64,000 nt of DNA, taken from the NCBI GenBank assembly GCA_945900755.1, contig CAMDKS010000014.1, positions 1-64,000 of the forward strand, given 5' to 3'. Shown in pieces: positions 35,518 through 44,245 of this stretch. The translations under genes and the position numbers were made by a program. The notes beneath the pieces are model-generated. The model worked only from the letters and a program-made list of their open reading frames with translations. It did not search any database and had not been told where the DNA came from. This stretch comes from Bdellovibrio sp. ZAP7 (lineage in GTDB: Bacteria > Bdellovibrionota_B > Oligoflexia > Oligoflexales > RGVZ01). How positions within the stretch are numbered: the stretch's first letter is position 1; every line of letters begins with the position of its first letter.

Positions 35518-35985
35518 CTAAACATACCCAGGAGCGTCGGATCCGAACATCCGTACAGCGTAACTCCAAGGGACCCCTCGTGAAACTTCTAAAAGATCTC
35601 GCTCACGCAGCAAATCAAGTAAATCTGTGGACGTCACCAACCCCAATAAACCAGACACATTGACATCCGTTACCGGAACACAATCAATTTTGTTATCAAT
35701 CATCAGACCTGCAATATGCGACACACTGTCTGACGGCGAGCACGTGATCGGATTCTTCGTCATCACGTCCTCGACCGTTCGCTCACTCACCTGATGACTA
35801 CCGGCACCTTCCGCCTGTGTATGCAACAGCACATCTCGATCCGATAGAATCCCTACTAATTTTTTGTCACGCATCACAGGAAGGTGCCTGATCTCCCACT
35901 CTTTCATAATGTCTCGCGCTGACTCCAATGAATCTTCCTCGTTTACACAAACCACGTTTCTAGTCATTGCATGCAAAACCTTCAT
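35518..35985 (-). CDS. Two-CBS-domain protein
   Basis: A 155-residue protein made of two CBS repeats (VLHAMTRNVVCVNEEDSLESA with HLPVMRDKKLVGILSDRD, and VEDVMTKNPITCSPSDSV with CVPVTDVNVSGLLGLVTSTDLL). CBS pairs bind adenine nucleotides and sense energy state. There is no attached enzyme or channel, so it should act on a partner. It carries its own sigma-54 promoter 62 bases upstream. Confidence 0.93.
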   Translation of the reverse strand: MKVLHAMTRNVVCVNEEDSLESARDIMKEWEIRHLPVMRDKKLVGILSDRDVLLHTQAEGAGSHQVSERTVEDVMTKNPITCSPSDSVSHIAGLMIDNKIDCVPVTDVNVSGLLGLVTSTDLLDLLRERDLLEVSRGVPWSYAVRMFGSDAPGYV

Positions 35986-36400
35986 TACATTCCCCGATCC
36001 AAATATAGGTTAACCACCGACCAAATTCCGTCATTAGGAAAACCAGAGCAAAACACATGCCAAATCCGCTCAAAATGATATTCCATATTTAAACCAATAA
36101 ATTAAGGCTTGTGCGCACACACGCAAACATAACCACACGATAAAAAACACTCGCCTCGAGTGCCAAACCACGCACATAGTCAGCAAATTTCAGCACACTC
36201 TACCGATATATCTTAACGATAGATCTTAACCAAAAATTAACCGTGCATAGCGATCTCTCGCTACTTTGGCGTATGCATATATTTATCTATACAAATAAAA
36301 ATACACACATCACCAATTCAATGCTATCATACATCTGTAAACGCAATAGCTTATGAATTTGTATGTGTTTTAGTAATTGCTTTTTTTGAAAGTTAAATTC
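35986..36400. other. AT-rich divergent spacer
   Basis: 415 bases between the CBS gene and the response regulator. Contains the sigma-54 promoter at 36047 and, beyond it at about 36109, the palindrome TGTGCGCACA, a position suitable for an activator site. No gene or RNA is seen. Confidence 0.5.
36047..36063 (-). promoter_or_regulatory. Sigma-54 promoter for the CBS gene
   Basis: On the minus strand TTGGCATGTGTTTTGCT, GG-N10-GC. Expected start about 36036, about 51 bases before the ATG at 35985. Confidence 0.72.
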
Positions 36401-37048
36401 TTGACAAAGCCAACTATTTACATTTTAGACGACGACTTAGATTTGGTGAGCCTTACCATCAAAATGCTTGATCCTTTTGATGTGACCATTCAAAAATATA
36501 CTGACCCCCAAAAATTACTAGAAAATTTCGATGGCAGCCTGGAAGGGTGTTTGCTCCTCGATTTTTACATGCCCTCCATGAATGGCGCACAGGTCCTAGA
36601 GAAAATTAAGGGATGGTTACCAATCTTCCCTGTGGTGATCATCTCCGCCGGTGCCGACATGCCGATGACGCTGGCGGCGATGAAATCTGGAGTGTTTCAC
36701 TTGCTTCAAAAACCACTGTCAGAGCATGACCTGATAGAGCAAGTTGGGAACGCATTGTCTTGGTCGAAAAATATTCGCCTAAAAAATACTGAGTCCTTAA
36801 CGATCTGGTCAGCCATGCAGAAACTCAGCCCACGAGAAAAACAAGTCTTAGACCTGATTCTTGAAGGCTTGGCCAGCCGTGAGATCGGAGTAAAACTATC
36901 CATTAGCCGGTTTACGGCTGATCATCACCGCGCAAACATCTTGTCTAAGTTGGGCCTCCCGACAATCGGAGCGTTGCTAACTCAGGTGACGCGGGCAAAA
37001 ACCGTCTTTGAACGGGATCGCTTGGCACCTCACATTGCCCCCCAATAG
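36401..37048 (+). CDS. FixJ/NarL-type response regulator (paralogue of the one at 20501)
   Basis: A 215-residue regulator. I take the TTG at 36401, since it gives MTKPTIYILDD, aligned with MAKPVVYILDD of the paralogue, with GAAAG at eight bases; no ATG fits. Receiver: acceptor Asp in GCLLLDFYMPSMNG, Lys in LLQKPLSE. LuxR-type helix-turn-helix: LSPREKQVLDLILEGLASREIGVKLSISRFTADHH. The two regulators are similar over their full length. A hybrid kinase gene follows 160 bases downstream and is the likely partner. Confidence 0.92.
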   Translation: MTKPTIYILDDDLDLVSLTIKMLDPFDVTIQKYTDPQKLLENFDGSLEGCLLLDFYMPSMNGAQVLEKIKGWLPIFPVVIISAGADMPMTLAAMKSGVFHLLQKPLSEHDLIEQVGNALSWSKNIRLKNTESLTIWSAMQKLSPREKQVLDLILEGLASREIGVKLSISRFTADHHRANILSKLGLPTIGALLTQVTRAKTVFERDRLAPHIAPQ

Positions 37049-37207
37049 TAGCTAATTTGCAGTCCTACATGGGCGAGACCTCGCCATAGCATTAGCAAAT
37101 CGCGCATGGGACAATATATTTAATCCACTAGTTTTTAACGCACTAATCGAAATGCGTCAAAAAGTCTGCCTCAACCAAGATCTTGTGAATTAAATTTGAG
37201 AACAAAA

Positions 37208-40117
37208 ATGTCTTTCCTAACATCCCGACATAACGACGCACTTACAGACTGTTCGCAGATCTCTGCACAATCTCTCATGAAGCACCTAAAAAAAGGATTT
37301 GCTTTAGCCGTTGTCGCTGCTGCTTGGAGCCCGACTCTCGACGCCGCACCCATTATCATTTCCGACAGTACCCGAGAAATTGAACTTACGGAAGGCATCA
37401 GCTATTTGAGTGATGATGGTGGAACACGTAGCTATCCAGATGTCCTCCAGTCAAATGACTTCACAAACACACTCAGTCATTCTGGGCCCCGTCCTCTCAC
37501 CCTTCAAAAATATGCGACCACCTGGATTCGCTTCGAGCTCAAAAACATTGGACCTAAAGACGGTTTCTTCTATTTATCTTATGACGATAAAATAGCTAGC
37601 TTGATAGAGGTGTATACTACAGAGAGCCCTTCAATAGTCCCGACACCCCAGACTGGGGGACGGCTCGCATGGGATAGAACCTCGCTTCCAACCTATGTCC
37701 CCACTTTCTTTCTTGACATCCCTGTTGGTGAATCTCGCACGATATTAACCAAAGTATCATCAGTAACGACATCGCCTCTGGTTCCGAAGATCATGAATCC
37801 ATACGGCTTTGCATTCCGAAATAATCTGACTCAGATCTTTTGGGGCCTACGGCTCGGCGCAGCGTTCACATTACTCATAGGACTTACACTTTTTTATAGA
37901 AGAAGACGAAAACAACGAATGGGCTCCTTTCTCCTCTATGTCATCGCCATGGTCGTTTTTTTGATCGCCAAAGAAACCACAACCCACCAATACATGAATC
38001 GCATTTTTGCCATCTGGCTAAAAGAAAATATCGTAATTTTATTATTTTTGTTAGTTGCAGCCCGATCTTACTTGGGATCTAAATTTCTCCTGCTGAAGAG
38101 CACGAGTATACAAGGGTACAAACTATCACAAATGATGACAATCATCGCAGCATCGTCTGCCATTTTTTCATTCCTGAACCCGACTGTGAATCTTTGGGCC
38201 TTCGCCGCATGTCTCGTGTTTGCGAGCTTTGCAATTTCAATCACACTTAGCTACCAAATCTACCGCCAAGGGCTAACCATTGCCCTCTATTTCCTCCTTG
38301 GGTCCATATTTTTTGGATCGTTTGCCGCCGTTGCAGGCGCCGCTGAGATTGGCCTTTTCAGCACCATCAAATTTTTCGACATTACACTTTTCTTTGGCGC
38401 CACACTTGAAATGATCTGCATGGGGATAGGACGATCCAAAGAAGACCTTGAGCATGACGATGCCATAGCCCTAGAGCTTAAAGACACCCTTGACGTCCAA
38501 ACTCAATTGAAAATAAATCACGCAAAAATCCTAGAACGAGAAAAATCGGCGGAGTTCAATGATTCAATTATCTCCAATCTCCCTGTGCCATTGCTCCTGC
38601 TCGGTCAAGATTTACGTGTCATTCGAGGCAATCAACGATTTCACTACGCATTCCCCATAAATATCGAGGAAATTTCTGCAATGTTGTCAGATGTTGACCC
38701 AAAATCAATTGAAAGACATGATTGGAACCTGGTTGAAGTTCGGAATTTTCTTTTGTCAGTGCTAGAAAATCGAAATGACGTAAAAACTTTTATAGCTATA
38801 GGCAGAAGGAAGAGAACGCAACTTGTTTTAAATATTAGTGCCCAACGAATTGTTTCGCCGAATGACAACCTTCCTCAACTCTTACTCACCATCGAAGACT
38901 TGTCTGAGGTGTCTCACCAAAATAGAAAACTGAGCCTAGCGGCCGAAATGGCGATCCAATCCAATACGGAAAAAACTAATTTTTTGGCTAATATGAGCCA
39001 TGAAATCAGAACACCGCTGGCCATAATTGTCGGGTATGCGGACCTACTTAAAAAAAACAGCGGCCTGTCACCCACTCAAAAATCGTACATCGACAGCATT
39101 GTGAAAAGTTCCACGCACCTTCTCGCTCTAGTGAATGATGTGCTGGACCTGTCAAAATTTGAATCTGGCATGCTTGAAGCTATTCGCATTGAAATAAATC
39201 TCCTATCGGAGTTGCAAGAAACATTTCGCCTATTATCCGGCCGAGCAAAAGCCCGAGGTTTATACTTCAATATTGAGTTCGAAGGACCAATCCCAAAAAC
39301 CATTACCACTTGCCCTTTACGTCTTAGGCAAATCGTCATCAACATCGTAGGCAATGCAATCAAATTCACGGAAACCGGTGGTCTGTATGTAAAGATTAGT
39401 TATCCCTCCCACGGTCACCTTTGCATTGAAGTCACTGATACTGGGTGTGGACTCATGTTGCTGCAGCAAGAAAGACTTTTTCAACCCTTTGTGCAAGCAG
39501 ACCGGACCACATCAAGAAAATATGGCGGCACAGGGCTTGGGTTAGCTCTGTCACGACAGCTTGCTAAGGCAATGGGCGGAACCATCGAACTCTGTTGGTC
39601 TCGGATCAACGATGGATCGTCCTTCATAATGACGATAGATCCAGAACCGACGTCGAATCTTACGACCATTGACGATGCTACATGGCTGTCGATGAATGAA
39701 ACAATAGAAAAAATCGCACCACAAATTCATAAATGGCCTGATTTGCGACTGCTTTTGGTTGAAGACTCCCCTGAACTATGCGAGCTCATCAGAATATATC
39801 TCGAAGCGACAGGTGCAAAACTTGATGTCGCCGTAAACGGTGCGGAAGGGGTAACACGTTGCTTGACCAATACCTACGACTTAGTTCTCATGGATATTCA
39901 AATGCCCATCCTAGATGGCTATCAGGCAACGTCAAAATTAATCCAACTCGGCTATAAAGTCCCAATTATTGCTCTGACAGGCCACGCCATCACTAACGAA
40001 CGAGAGCGTTGCCTGGCCATTGGATTCTCAGACTACCTTTCCAAACCCATCACATCTCAAGACTTGATTGCGATGATCCTCAAGTATACGTCAGTAGATG
40101 CAATTTTTAGAAATTGA
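37208..40117 (+). CDS. 7TMR-DISM hybrid histidine kinase
   Basis: A 969-residue inner-membrane kinase. The start is uncertain: ATG at 37208 (GAGAA upstream) or ATG at 37277, which begins directly with the signal peptide KHLKKGFALAVVAAAWSPTLDAA. The periplasmic part (about 45-195) looks like the DISMED2 carbohydrate-binding fold, followed by about seven membrane helices (205-415). A PAS-like segment is at about 455-560; HisKA with [14 protein letters not shown] at about 592; HATPase with intact N box INIVGNAIKFT, DTGCGL and [14 protein letters not shown]; receiver from 850 ([32 protein letters not shown]). It likely senses an envelope ligand and works with the regulator upstream. Confidence 0.92.
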   Translation: MSFLTSRHNDALTDCSQISAQSLMKHLKKGFALAVVAAAWSPTLDAAPIIISDSTREIELTEGISYLSDDGGTRSYPDVLQSNDFTNTLSHSGPRPLTLQKYATTWIRFELKNIGPKDGFFYLSYDDKIASLIEVYTTESPSIVPTPQTGGRLAWDRTSLPTYVPTFFLDIPVGESRTILTKVSSVTTSPLVPKIMNPYGFAFRNNLTQIFWGLRLGAAFTLLIGLTLFYRRRRKQRMGSFLLYVIAMVVFLIAKETTTHQYMNRIFAIWLKENIVILLFLLVAARSYLGSKFLLLKSTSIQGYKLSQMMTIIAASSAIFSFLNPTVNLWAFAACLVFASFAISITLSYQIYRQGLTIALYFLLGSIFFGSFAAVAGAAEIGLFSTIKFFDITLFFGATLEMICMGIGRSKEDLEHDDAIALELKDTLDVQTQLKINHAKILEREKSAEFNDSIISNLPVPLLLLGQDLRVIRGNQRFHYAFPINIEEISAMLSDVDPKSIERHDWNLVEVRNFLLSVLENRNDVKTFIAIGRRKRTQLVLNISAQRIVSPNDNLPQLLLTIEDLSEVSHQNRKLSLAAEMAIQSNTEKTNFLANMSHEIRTPLAIIVGYADLLKKNSGLSPTQKSYIDSIVKSSTHLLALVNDVLDLSKFESGMLEAIRIEINLLSELQETFRLLSGRAKARGLYFNIEFEGPIPKTITTCPLRLRQIVINIVGNAIKFTETGGLYVKISYPSHGHLCIEVTDTGCGLMLLQQERLFQPFVQADRTTSRKYGGTGLGLALSRQLAKAMGGTIELCWSRINDGSSFIMTIDPEPTSNLTTIDDATWLSMNETIEKIAPQIHKWPDLRLLLVEDSPELCELIRIYLEATGAKLDVAVNGAEGVTRCLTNTYDLVLMDIQMPILDGYQATSKLIQLGYKVPIIALTGHAITNERERCLAIGFSDYLSKPITSQDLIAMILKYTSVDAIFRN

Positions 40118-40146
40118 CGCATAACCCACTTTTAGCGTGGATTAAG

Positions 40147-40220
40147 TGCAAATTGCATTCCTAGGGGCAAGTCACTAAGCCCCTAAATCCATTGACGTGC
40201 CCCTAGGAATGCAATTTGCA
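40147..40220. repeat. Perfect 23-base inverted repeat with 28-base loop
   Basis: Arms 40147-40169 and 40198-40220 are exact reverse complements (start TGCAAATTGCATTCCTAGG). Inside the loop AGCCCCT can also pair with AGGGGC of the left arm, so two folds are possible in RNA. It is located in the leader of the gene at 40281, after the kinase gene. There is no T run. Confidence 0.9.
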
Positions 40221-40280
40221 TAGGAAGCCAATAAGGCTGGATTTGTATTCAGCCATTAACCACGACTGAAGGGAGCGCAC

Positions 40281-40745
40281 ATGCAATTACCAATAGCCGT
40301 TGGGCAAAGCTACAGTGACATTAACTGGACGGCCTCTAATATCTTGACGCAGGAGCCAGTAATGGCTTCTTTTTGGCTTACCGAACTCATCAGTGAAGCC
40401 GTCGGATACCAGCGCTCAATGACCATGATCGGAGGCCAATACAGTTGCAGGGACGCCGATCGGTTGCGGTGCCTGCTCAAAAGTATTGATGTCGAACTAA
40501 ATACCATTCTAAATTTAGCATCAGCCGCCTCACCGCTAAGGGAGGAAGAAGTGAATATCGAAAACCGAAAAGGCCTCGAGACACACCTAACTCGTCTGGA
40601 CATCAAGGGGCGGTATCTCATTTCCCACCTTACGGATTTTTTCAACGACGAGCAATTAGAACTCCTTGGCAATGAATTCAATGGCGAACGTGCCACCCTT
40701 GCCCTACGAATGCGTTTTATGGCAGATGAGGGTCCCACCCATTGA
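40281..40745 (+). CDS. Conserved-looking hypothetical helical protein
   Basis: A 154-residue protein with GGGAG seven bases before the ATG. It is soluble and mostly helical, with no motif I recognise; the middle (RDADRLRCLLKSIDVELNTIL) could form a coiled coil. Its stop overlaps the start of the SGNH hydrolase gene, so the two are an operon. A large inverted repeat lies in its leader. Confidence 0.7.
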   Translation: MQLPIAVGQSYSDINWTASNILTQEPVMASFWLTELISEAVGYQRSMTMIGGQYSCRDADRLRCLLKSIDVELNTILNLASAASPLREEEVNIENRKGLETHLTRLDIKGRYLISHLTDFFNDEQLELLGNEFNGERATLALRMRFMADEGPTH

Positions 40746-41533
40746 ACTATAACCTGCATCTCATCATTGCAAACGGGGTTCTTGCATCCGGAATTGCGCT
40801 TGGACAGGTGGACCCCTATTCGATGGTCGCACTTGGTGACTCGGTTACGACTGCATTTGATGCGGAAGGGTTATTTGATAATCTTCAGTTTAGCTGGTCC
40901 ACTGGCACATCGACCGATCCACGCCTCGTAAGTCACTATTCACAATTGAAACAAATCATGGCGCCAATTGAGGTGCTAAGTGAAAATATGGCCACTGCAG
41001 GCTCTTTAGCGGCCGAGACCCTTGCTCAAGCCCAGCACATGCAGACGACCCTCCCCGACTACGTCACCATACTTTCAGGCGGCAATGACGTTTGCACCTG
41101 GACTCACTCTGCAGCAGAGGAACTTCCAAAATTCAAACGAGACTTAAACGCAACCCTAGACTACTTGATTAACTCGTCTCGAGACGTAAAAATACTTTTG
41201 GTACCTATTCCAAATATGGCCGATATTTATAGACTAGGCATTCAAAATAACTGCCAAGAGAAATGGTCCATTTTTCACATCTGTCAAAAATTTCTTTCCC
41301 CCACGAATTCCGACGCAGATCGCCAAATATTTTTAAGTGACCTCGAACAAATGAATCTTGCGATTTATGAAGTGGCCGAATCGCGACCCCAAAATGTAAA
41401 ATTTGCTAGGGGCGTCGATCAGGCGACTTTCGAAGCCGAACACATCTCAAAAATAGACTGTTTTCATCCATCAGTGGCTGGACAAAACTACCTGTCCAAG
41501 CTCACATGGGCTTCGGGCTGGTTTTCTTTTTAG
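40742..41533 (+). CDS. Secreted SGNH/GDSL hydrolase
   Basis: A 263-residue esterase or lipase. The start is TTG at 40742, overlapping the previous stop, with AGGG about eight bases upstream. The first 21 residues form a signal peptide (LIIANGVLASGIALGQ). The four family blocks are present: VALGDSVTTAF (nucleophile Ser), the Gly in ENMATAGS, ILSGGNDVC (block III Asn), and KIDCFHPSVAGQ (Asp and His of the triad). It should act in the periplasm or outside on esters of lipid or carbohydrate; the substrate is unknown. Confidence 0.88.
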   Translation: MNYNLHLIIANGVLASGIALGQVDPYSMVALGDSVTTAFDAEGLFDNLQFSWSTGTSTDPRLVSHYSQLKQIMAPIEVLSENMATAGSLAAETLAQAQHMQTTLPDYVTILSGGNDVCTWTHSAAEELPKFKRDLNATLDYLINSSRDVKILLVPIPNMADIYRLGIQNNCQEKWSIFHICQKFLSPTNSDADRQIFLSDLEQMNLAIYEVAESRPQNVKFARGVDQATFEAEHISKIDCFHPSVAGQNYLSKLTWASGWFSF

Positions 41534-41538
41534 ATTGG

Positions 41539-41568
41539 AAGTCGCTGGTGCCAAAGCGCCAGCGACTT
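41539..41568. terminator. Long hairpin between convergent genes
   Basis: Arms AAGTCGCTGGTGC and GCGCCAGCGACTT pair over 13 bases with one G-U and a CAAA loop. It sits six bases after the hydrolase stop. The stem is strong but no T run follows. It resembles the hairpin at 20483. Confidence 0.6.
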
Positions 41569-41606
41569 GTCCTGAGCCGAAGAATCTCGGCGAATATTGG
41601 CCGAGG

Positions 41607-42947
41607 TCAAGGCGCTAATCCCACATTCAGCCATCCATCCTCAAAACTAATTTCGGAAAACATGAGATTACGAGCAACCGCGCCGTCTGGCATCGTAAGA
41701 AACGTCAGATCCTCCAACGATCCCAAGGTCAATTGTTTATGCAAAACAACACTGAGCAAGTGCATGGCATCTGCAACCATGACTGGCGAAATCGGTAGAT
41801 CACTAGGCGACGGTTCCGCTGGGGCTCTTAAAACAACTGGACCCTCAACCAAATCGAGTTGAATCTTTCCATTTGCTAGGGATACTCGATAGGCAAATTG
41901 AACGCTTATGGCACCTAGGTCATTTCCATTTAACTCCACAGAACTTAGACGTAAACTCACAGTCGCCACGTCATCACGCAAAGAAAAGACCAGTGGATCT
42001 TGCTGGGCCAATGTTACGCGCAAGGAATTAATGTTAGCCTCGGCTAAGTAAGCCTCCGAATCAAGATGAAACCAACGGATAAGATCTTGCCCTGTGACGA
42101 CGGCGCCCCCTAAAATCTTTGCGACACCATTGAGAGCATTTTGGTGAATTTGTACACCCAGATCGGTCTCCTGTGACAACGGCCTTGCGGGCGTATCAAT
42201 GGCCAAGGGAGTGCCAAATTCGAAATCTCCCTGCATCATTAAATGCTGGTTCGTGGTTGAAAAATTCAACTCCTGCAGTAATCGTTCGCGGACTGCAACA
42301 TTGGAAATCCCTGAAAATAATGAGCGTGGATCAATTTTTTGCATTTGCTCATGAACTTGATCGTCCATGGCCGCAGAAATTTTTGTCGTGGCCATCAAAT
42401 TAGCCGCGTCCTCCATCTCCGGCTTAGACTCCTCCGCTGCACTCCACGCTCTCGATAACATCAACCAAGTAAAGGGAAAAAAAGGCCGCACCTTGACATC
42501 ATATATGTCCATCGTTGTTGCTGCGGAGGCCCGAGAGGGCCGGGTCGTAAGCCCAGTATTCTCTATGAAAAGACTCTTTTGACCGCTCACAACCGTGTTA
42601 GACGTCGTATAGATCCTCACATCATCGGCCACCGTAATAATGCTAGATGCAGAGATGCCGGCATCCACCACGAGCGACATTTGAGCTTTTTCAGCATTTG
42701 GAATGAAATCTAGACGTGGCAAATAACTTGTGACCAAATTAGACACCACACATCGATCTCCTTGAGTCTCGTTAAATGTGGACGCCAATGTCACCCGATG
42801 GCTGATAGGATTGGAAATCAGCCTCCTGCTAGCGATGATCTTAAAATTGCTCTCTGCAAGTAGGACTGACGACCATCCGACCAGTGACACAACACTAGCC
42901 ACCATCCGCACGACACCACTACGTGATACTAAATTTGTAGTCTTCAT
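41607..42947 (-). CDS. Secreted protein of unknown function
   Basis: A 446-residue protein with GGGGGAG before the ATG. Signal peptide ends near residue 32 (VASVVSLVGWSSVLLAES). The rest is a large, mostly beta protein with few Cys, made of strands such as LRVTLAQQDPLVFSLRDDVATVSLRLSSVELNG. It may be periplasmic. I see no catalytic motif. A SIMPL-domain gene lies just upstream on the same strand with 59 bases between, so they may share a transcript. Confidence 0.7.
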   Translation of the reverse strand: MKTTNLVSRSGVVRMVASVVSLVGWSSVLLAESNFKIIASRRLISNPISHRVTLASTFNETQGDRCVVSNLVTSYLPRLDFIPNAEKAQMSLVVDAGISASSIITVADDVRIYTTSNTVVSGQKSLFIENTGLTTRPSRASAATTMDIYDVKVRPFFPFTWLMLSRAWSAAEESKPEMEDAANLMATTKISAAMDDQVHEQMQKIDPRSLFSGISNVAVRERLLQELNFSTTNQHLMMQGDFEFGTPLAIDTPARPLSQETDLGVQIHQNALNGVAKILGGAVVTGQDLIRWFHLDSEAYLAEANINSLRVTLAQQDPLVFSLRDDVATVSLRLSSVELNGNDLGAISVQFAYRVSLANGKIQLDLVEGPVVLRAPAEPSPSDLPISPVMVADAMHLLSVVLHKQLTLGSLEDLTFLTMPDGAVARNLMFSEISFEDGWLNVGLAP

Positions 42948-43006
42948 TACGAATCTCCCCCATGTAATATTGACTCTGATTTATCGCTCCTCAAAAAATT
43001 GAATTC

Positions 43007-43783
43007 CTAATGTGAGCACTGAACCGAAGGCGTAAATTCCCAACGCACTTGCAGTGTCGCTTGAACCGCCATTGCATCTGGCACCACCGGGCTCACAGCT
43101 CCCGCCCGAAAAATTCCGCCTGATTCTAGCTTGTATCCCGCCACAAAACTTGGTGGCGTAATGCTAACAACGTGAGGCGCCCTAAAAGCACATTGACTCA
43201 TGAGACCGTCAAACTGTGATCTTGCATCCCGATAGGCCTCAGCCTGCGCATCGATTCGAAGCTTTTTGCTGGTTTCTGGATATAAACCAAATTCCGGTCT
43301 ACCGATTTCGCCGTAAGTTATGGGTGCACCTCTTAGCAAATCCTCGTCTGTACCAACAAGTGCTACAACCACTTGATCTTGAAGCTCGGTTAGGTTGGGC
43401 ATTTCGGCCATTTGAATCGTTAGGACATTTTCTGCGTGCCACTTCAGCTCACAAACAATTGTTGTGGTCGATTCAGCGTAAGTTGTTTCCGTCTGTCGCA
43501 CATTAGCCCCTCCTGTCGCCACTACTTTGTCACGATCAGTGATCTTAAAGGCCTGTAATGCGGCCAACACACGGTTAGACAATGCGGCATTCGCCTCCCC
43601 AGCTTCACGCGACGTTTCGTAACACATCGACGTCACATGCACCGAAAGTGACACAAAATCCGGAGCACTTTCTGCGGAACCCTGACCATCCAAGACGATT
43701 GACCCTCTCGGCGCCGCGGCCAACAAAGTAGACGTCAACCCAATCATTCCGACGAACGACAAAAATATCTTAATTCCAAGCAT
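43007..43783 (-). CDS. SIMPL-domain (DUF541) periplasmic protein
   Basis: A 258-residue protein. ATG at 43783 follows GAGGGGAAA at eight bases. Signal peptide to about residue 24 (IFLSFVGMIGLTSTLLAAA). The mature part has the SIMPL order: SIVLDGQGSAESAPDFVSLSV, a region with variable ATGGANV, LTELQDQVVVAL and a final AVQATLQVRWEF strand. Family members are periplasmic oligomers of poorly known function, some tied to oxidative stress. It follows the small-heat-shock-like gene and could be expressed from its sigma-54 promoter. Confidence 0.85.
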   Translation of the reverse strand: MLGIKIFLSFVGMIGLTSTLLAAAPRGSIVLDGQGSAESAPDFVSLSVHVTSMCYETSREAGEANAALSNRVLAALQAFKITDRDKVVATGGANVRQTETTYAESTTTIVCELKWHAENVLTIQMAEMPNLTELQDQVVVALVGTDEDLLRGAPITYGEIGRPEFGLYPETSKKLRIDAQAEAYRDARSQFDGLMSQCAFRAPHVVSITPPSFVAGYKLESGGIFRAGAVSPVVPDAMAVQATLQVRWEFTPSVQCSH

Positions 43784-43887
43784 AACATTTCCCCTCTGCA
43801 ATTTAATTGCATTCTATGTTTTAAAAAAACCGTGCCCACATCCATTGCGAACACAAAATAAATGACGCAGCCATTAACCCTCAAAAA

Positions 43888-44007
43888 CTAATGCTTGACG
43901 CGAATTCGCATCACCTCACTGCGCGCCTCGGCCGTTTTCGGCAAGACCACACGCAGCACGCCGTCTTTGAACGAAGCCTCTATGACTGGCACTACATTTC
44001 TTTCCAT
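43888..44007 (-). CDS. 39-residue stand-alone Hsp20 C-terminal fragment
   Basis: MERNVVPVIEASFKDGVLRV followed by VLPKTAEARSEVMRIRVKH. A-x-F-K-D-G-V-L-x-V-x-L-P-K is the signature of the last strands of the alpha-crystallin domain of small heat-shock proteins. The remaining two thirds of the domain are absent and not found in another frame upstream. GGGGAG lies eight bases before the ATG, and a sigma-54 promoter 85 bases upstream, so it seems set up to be expressed. It could be a relic that gained a start, or a small protein that caps or competes with full-length Hsp20. Confidence 0.7.
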   Translation of the reverse strand: MERNVVPVIEASFKDGVLRVVLPKTAEARSEVMRIRVKH

Positions 44008-44091
44008 AATATTTTCTCCCCTAAAATTGTTCGTTTAAGTTTCATTAACAACACATAGCCAACGCTAACTCACACTTTCTCATCGTCTTTA

Positions 44092-44108
44092 TGCAATTTC
44101 AATGCCAC
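44092..44108 (-). promoter_or_regulatory. Sigma-54 promoter for the Hsp20-fragment gene
   Basis: On the minus strand GTGGCATTGAAATTGCA, GG-N10-GC with a perfect TTGCA. Expected start about 44082, 75 bases before the ATG at 44007. Confidence 0.72.
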
Positions 44109-44245
44109 TCATGTGAGAGTCTGTAGAACATAGCCATCACGAATTTTTCCTTCCAACTCCAGCCTCACTCATGACCGAACACACTCTTTTTGACTCAGAT
44201 CACAAACACTGTGGCATATCACCCAATGGCCATTGACTATGAAAT

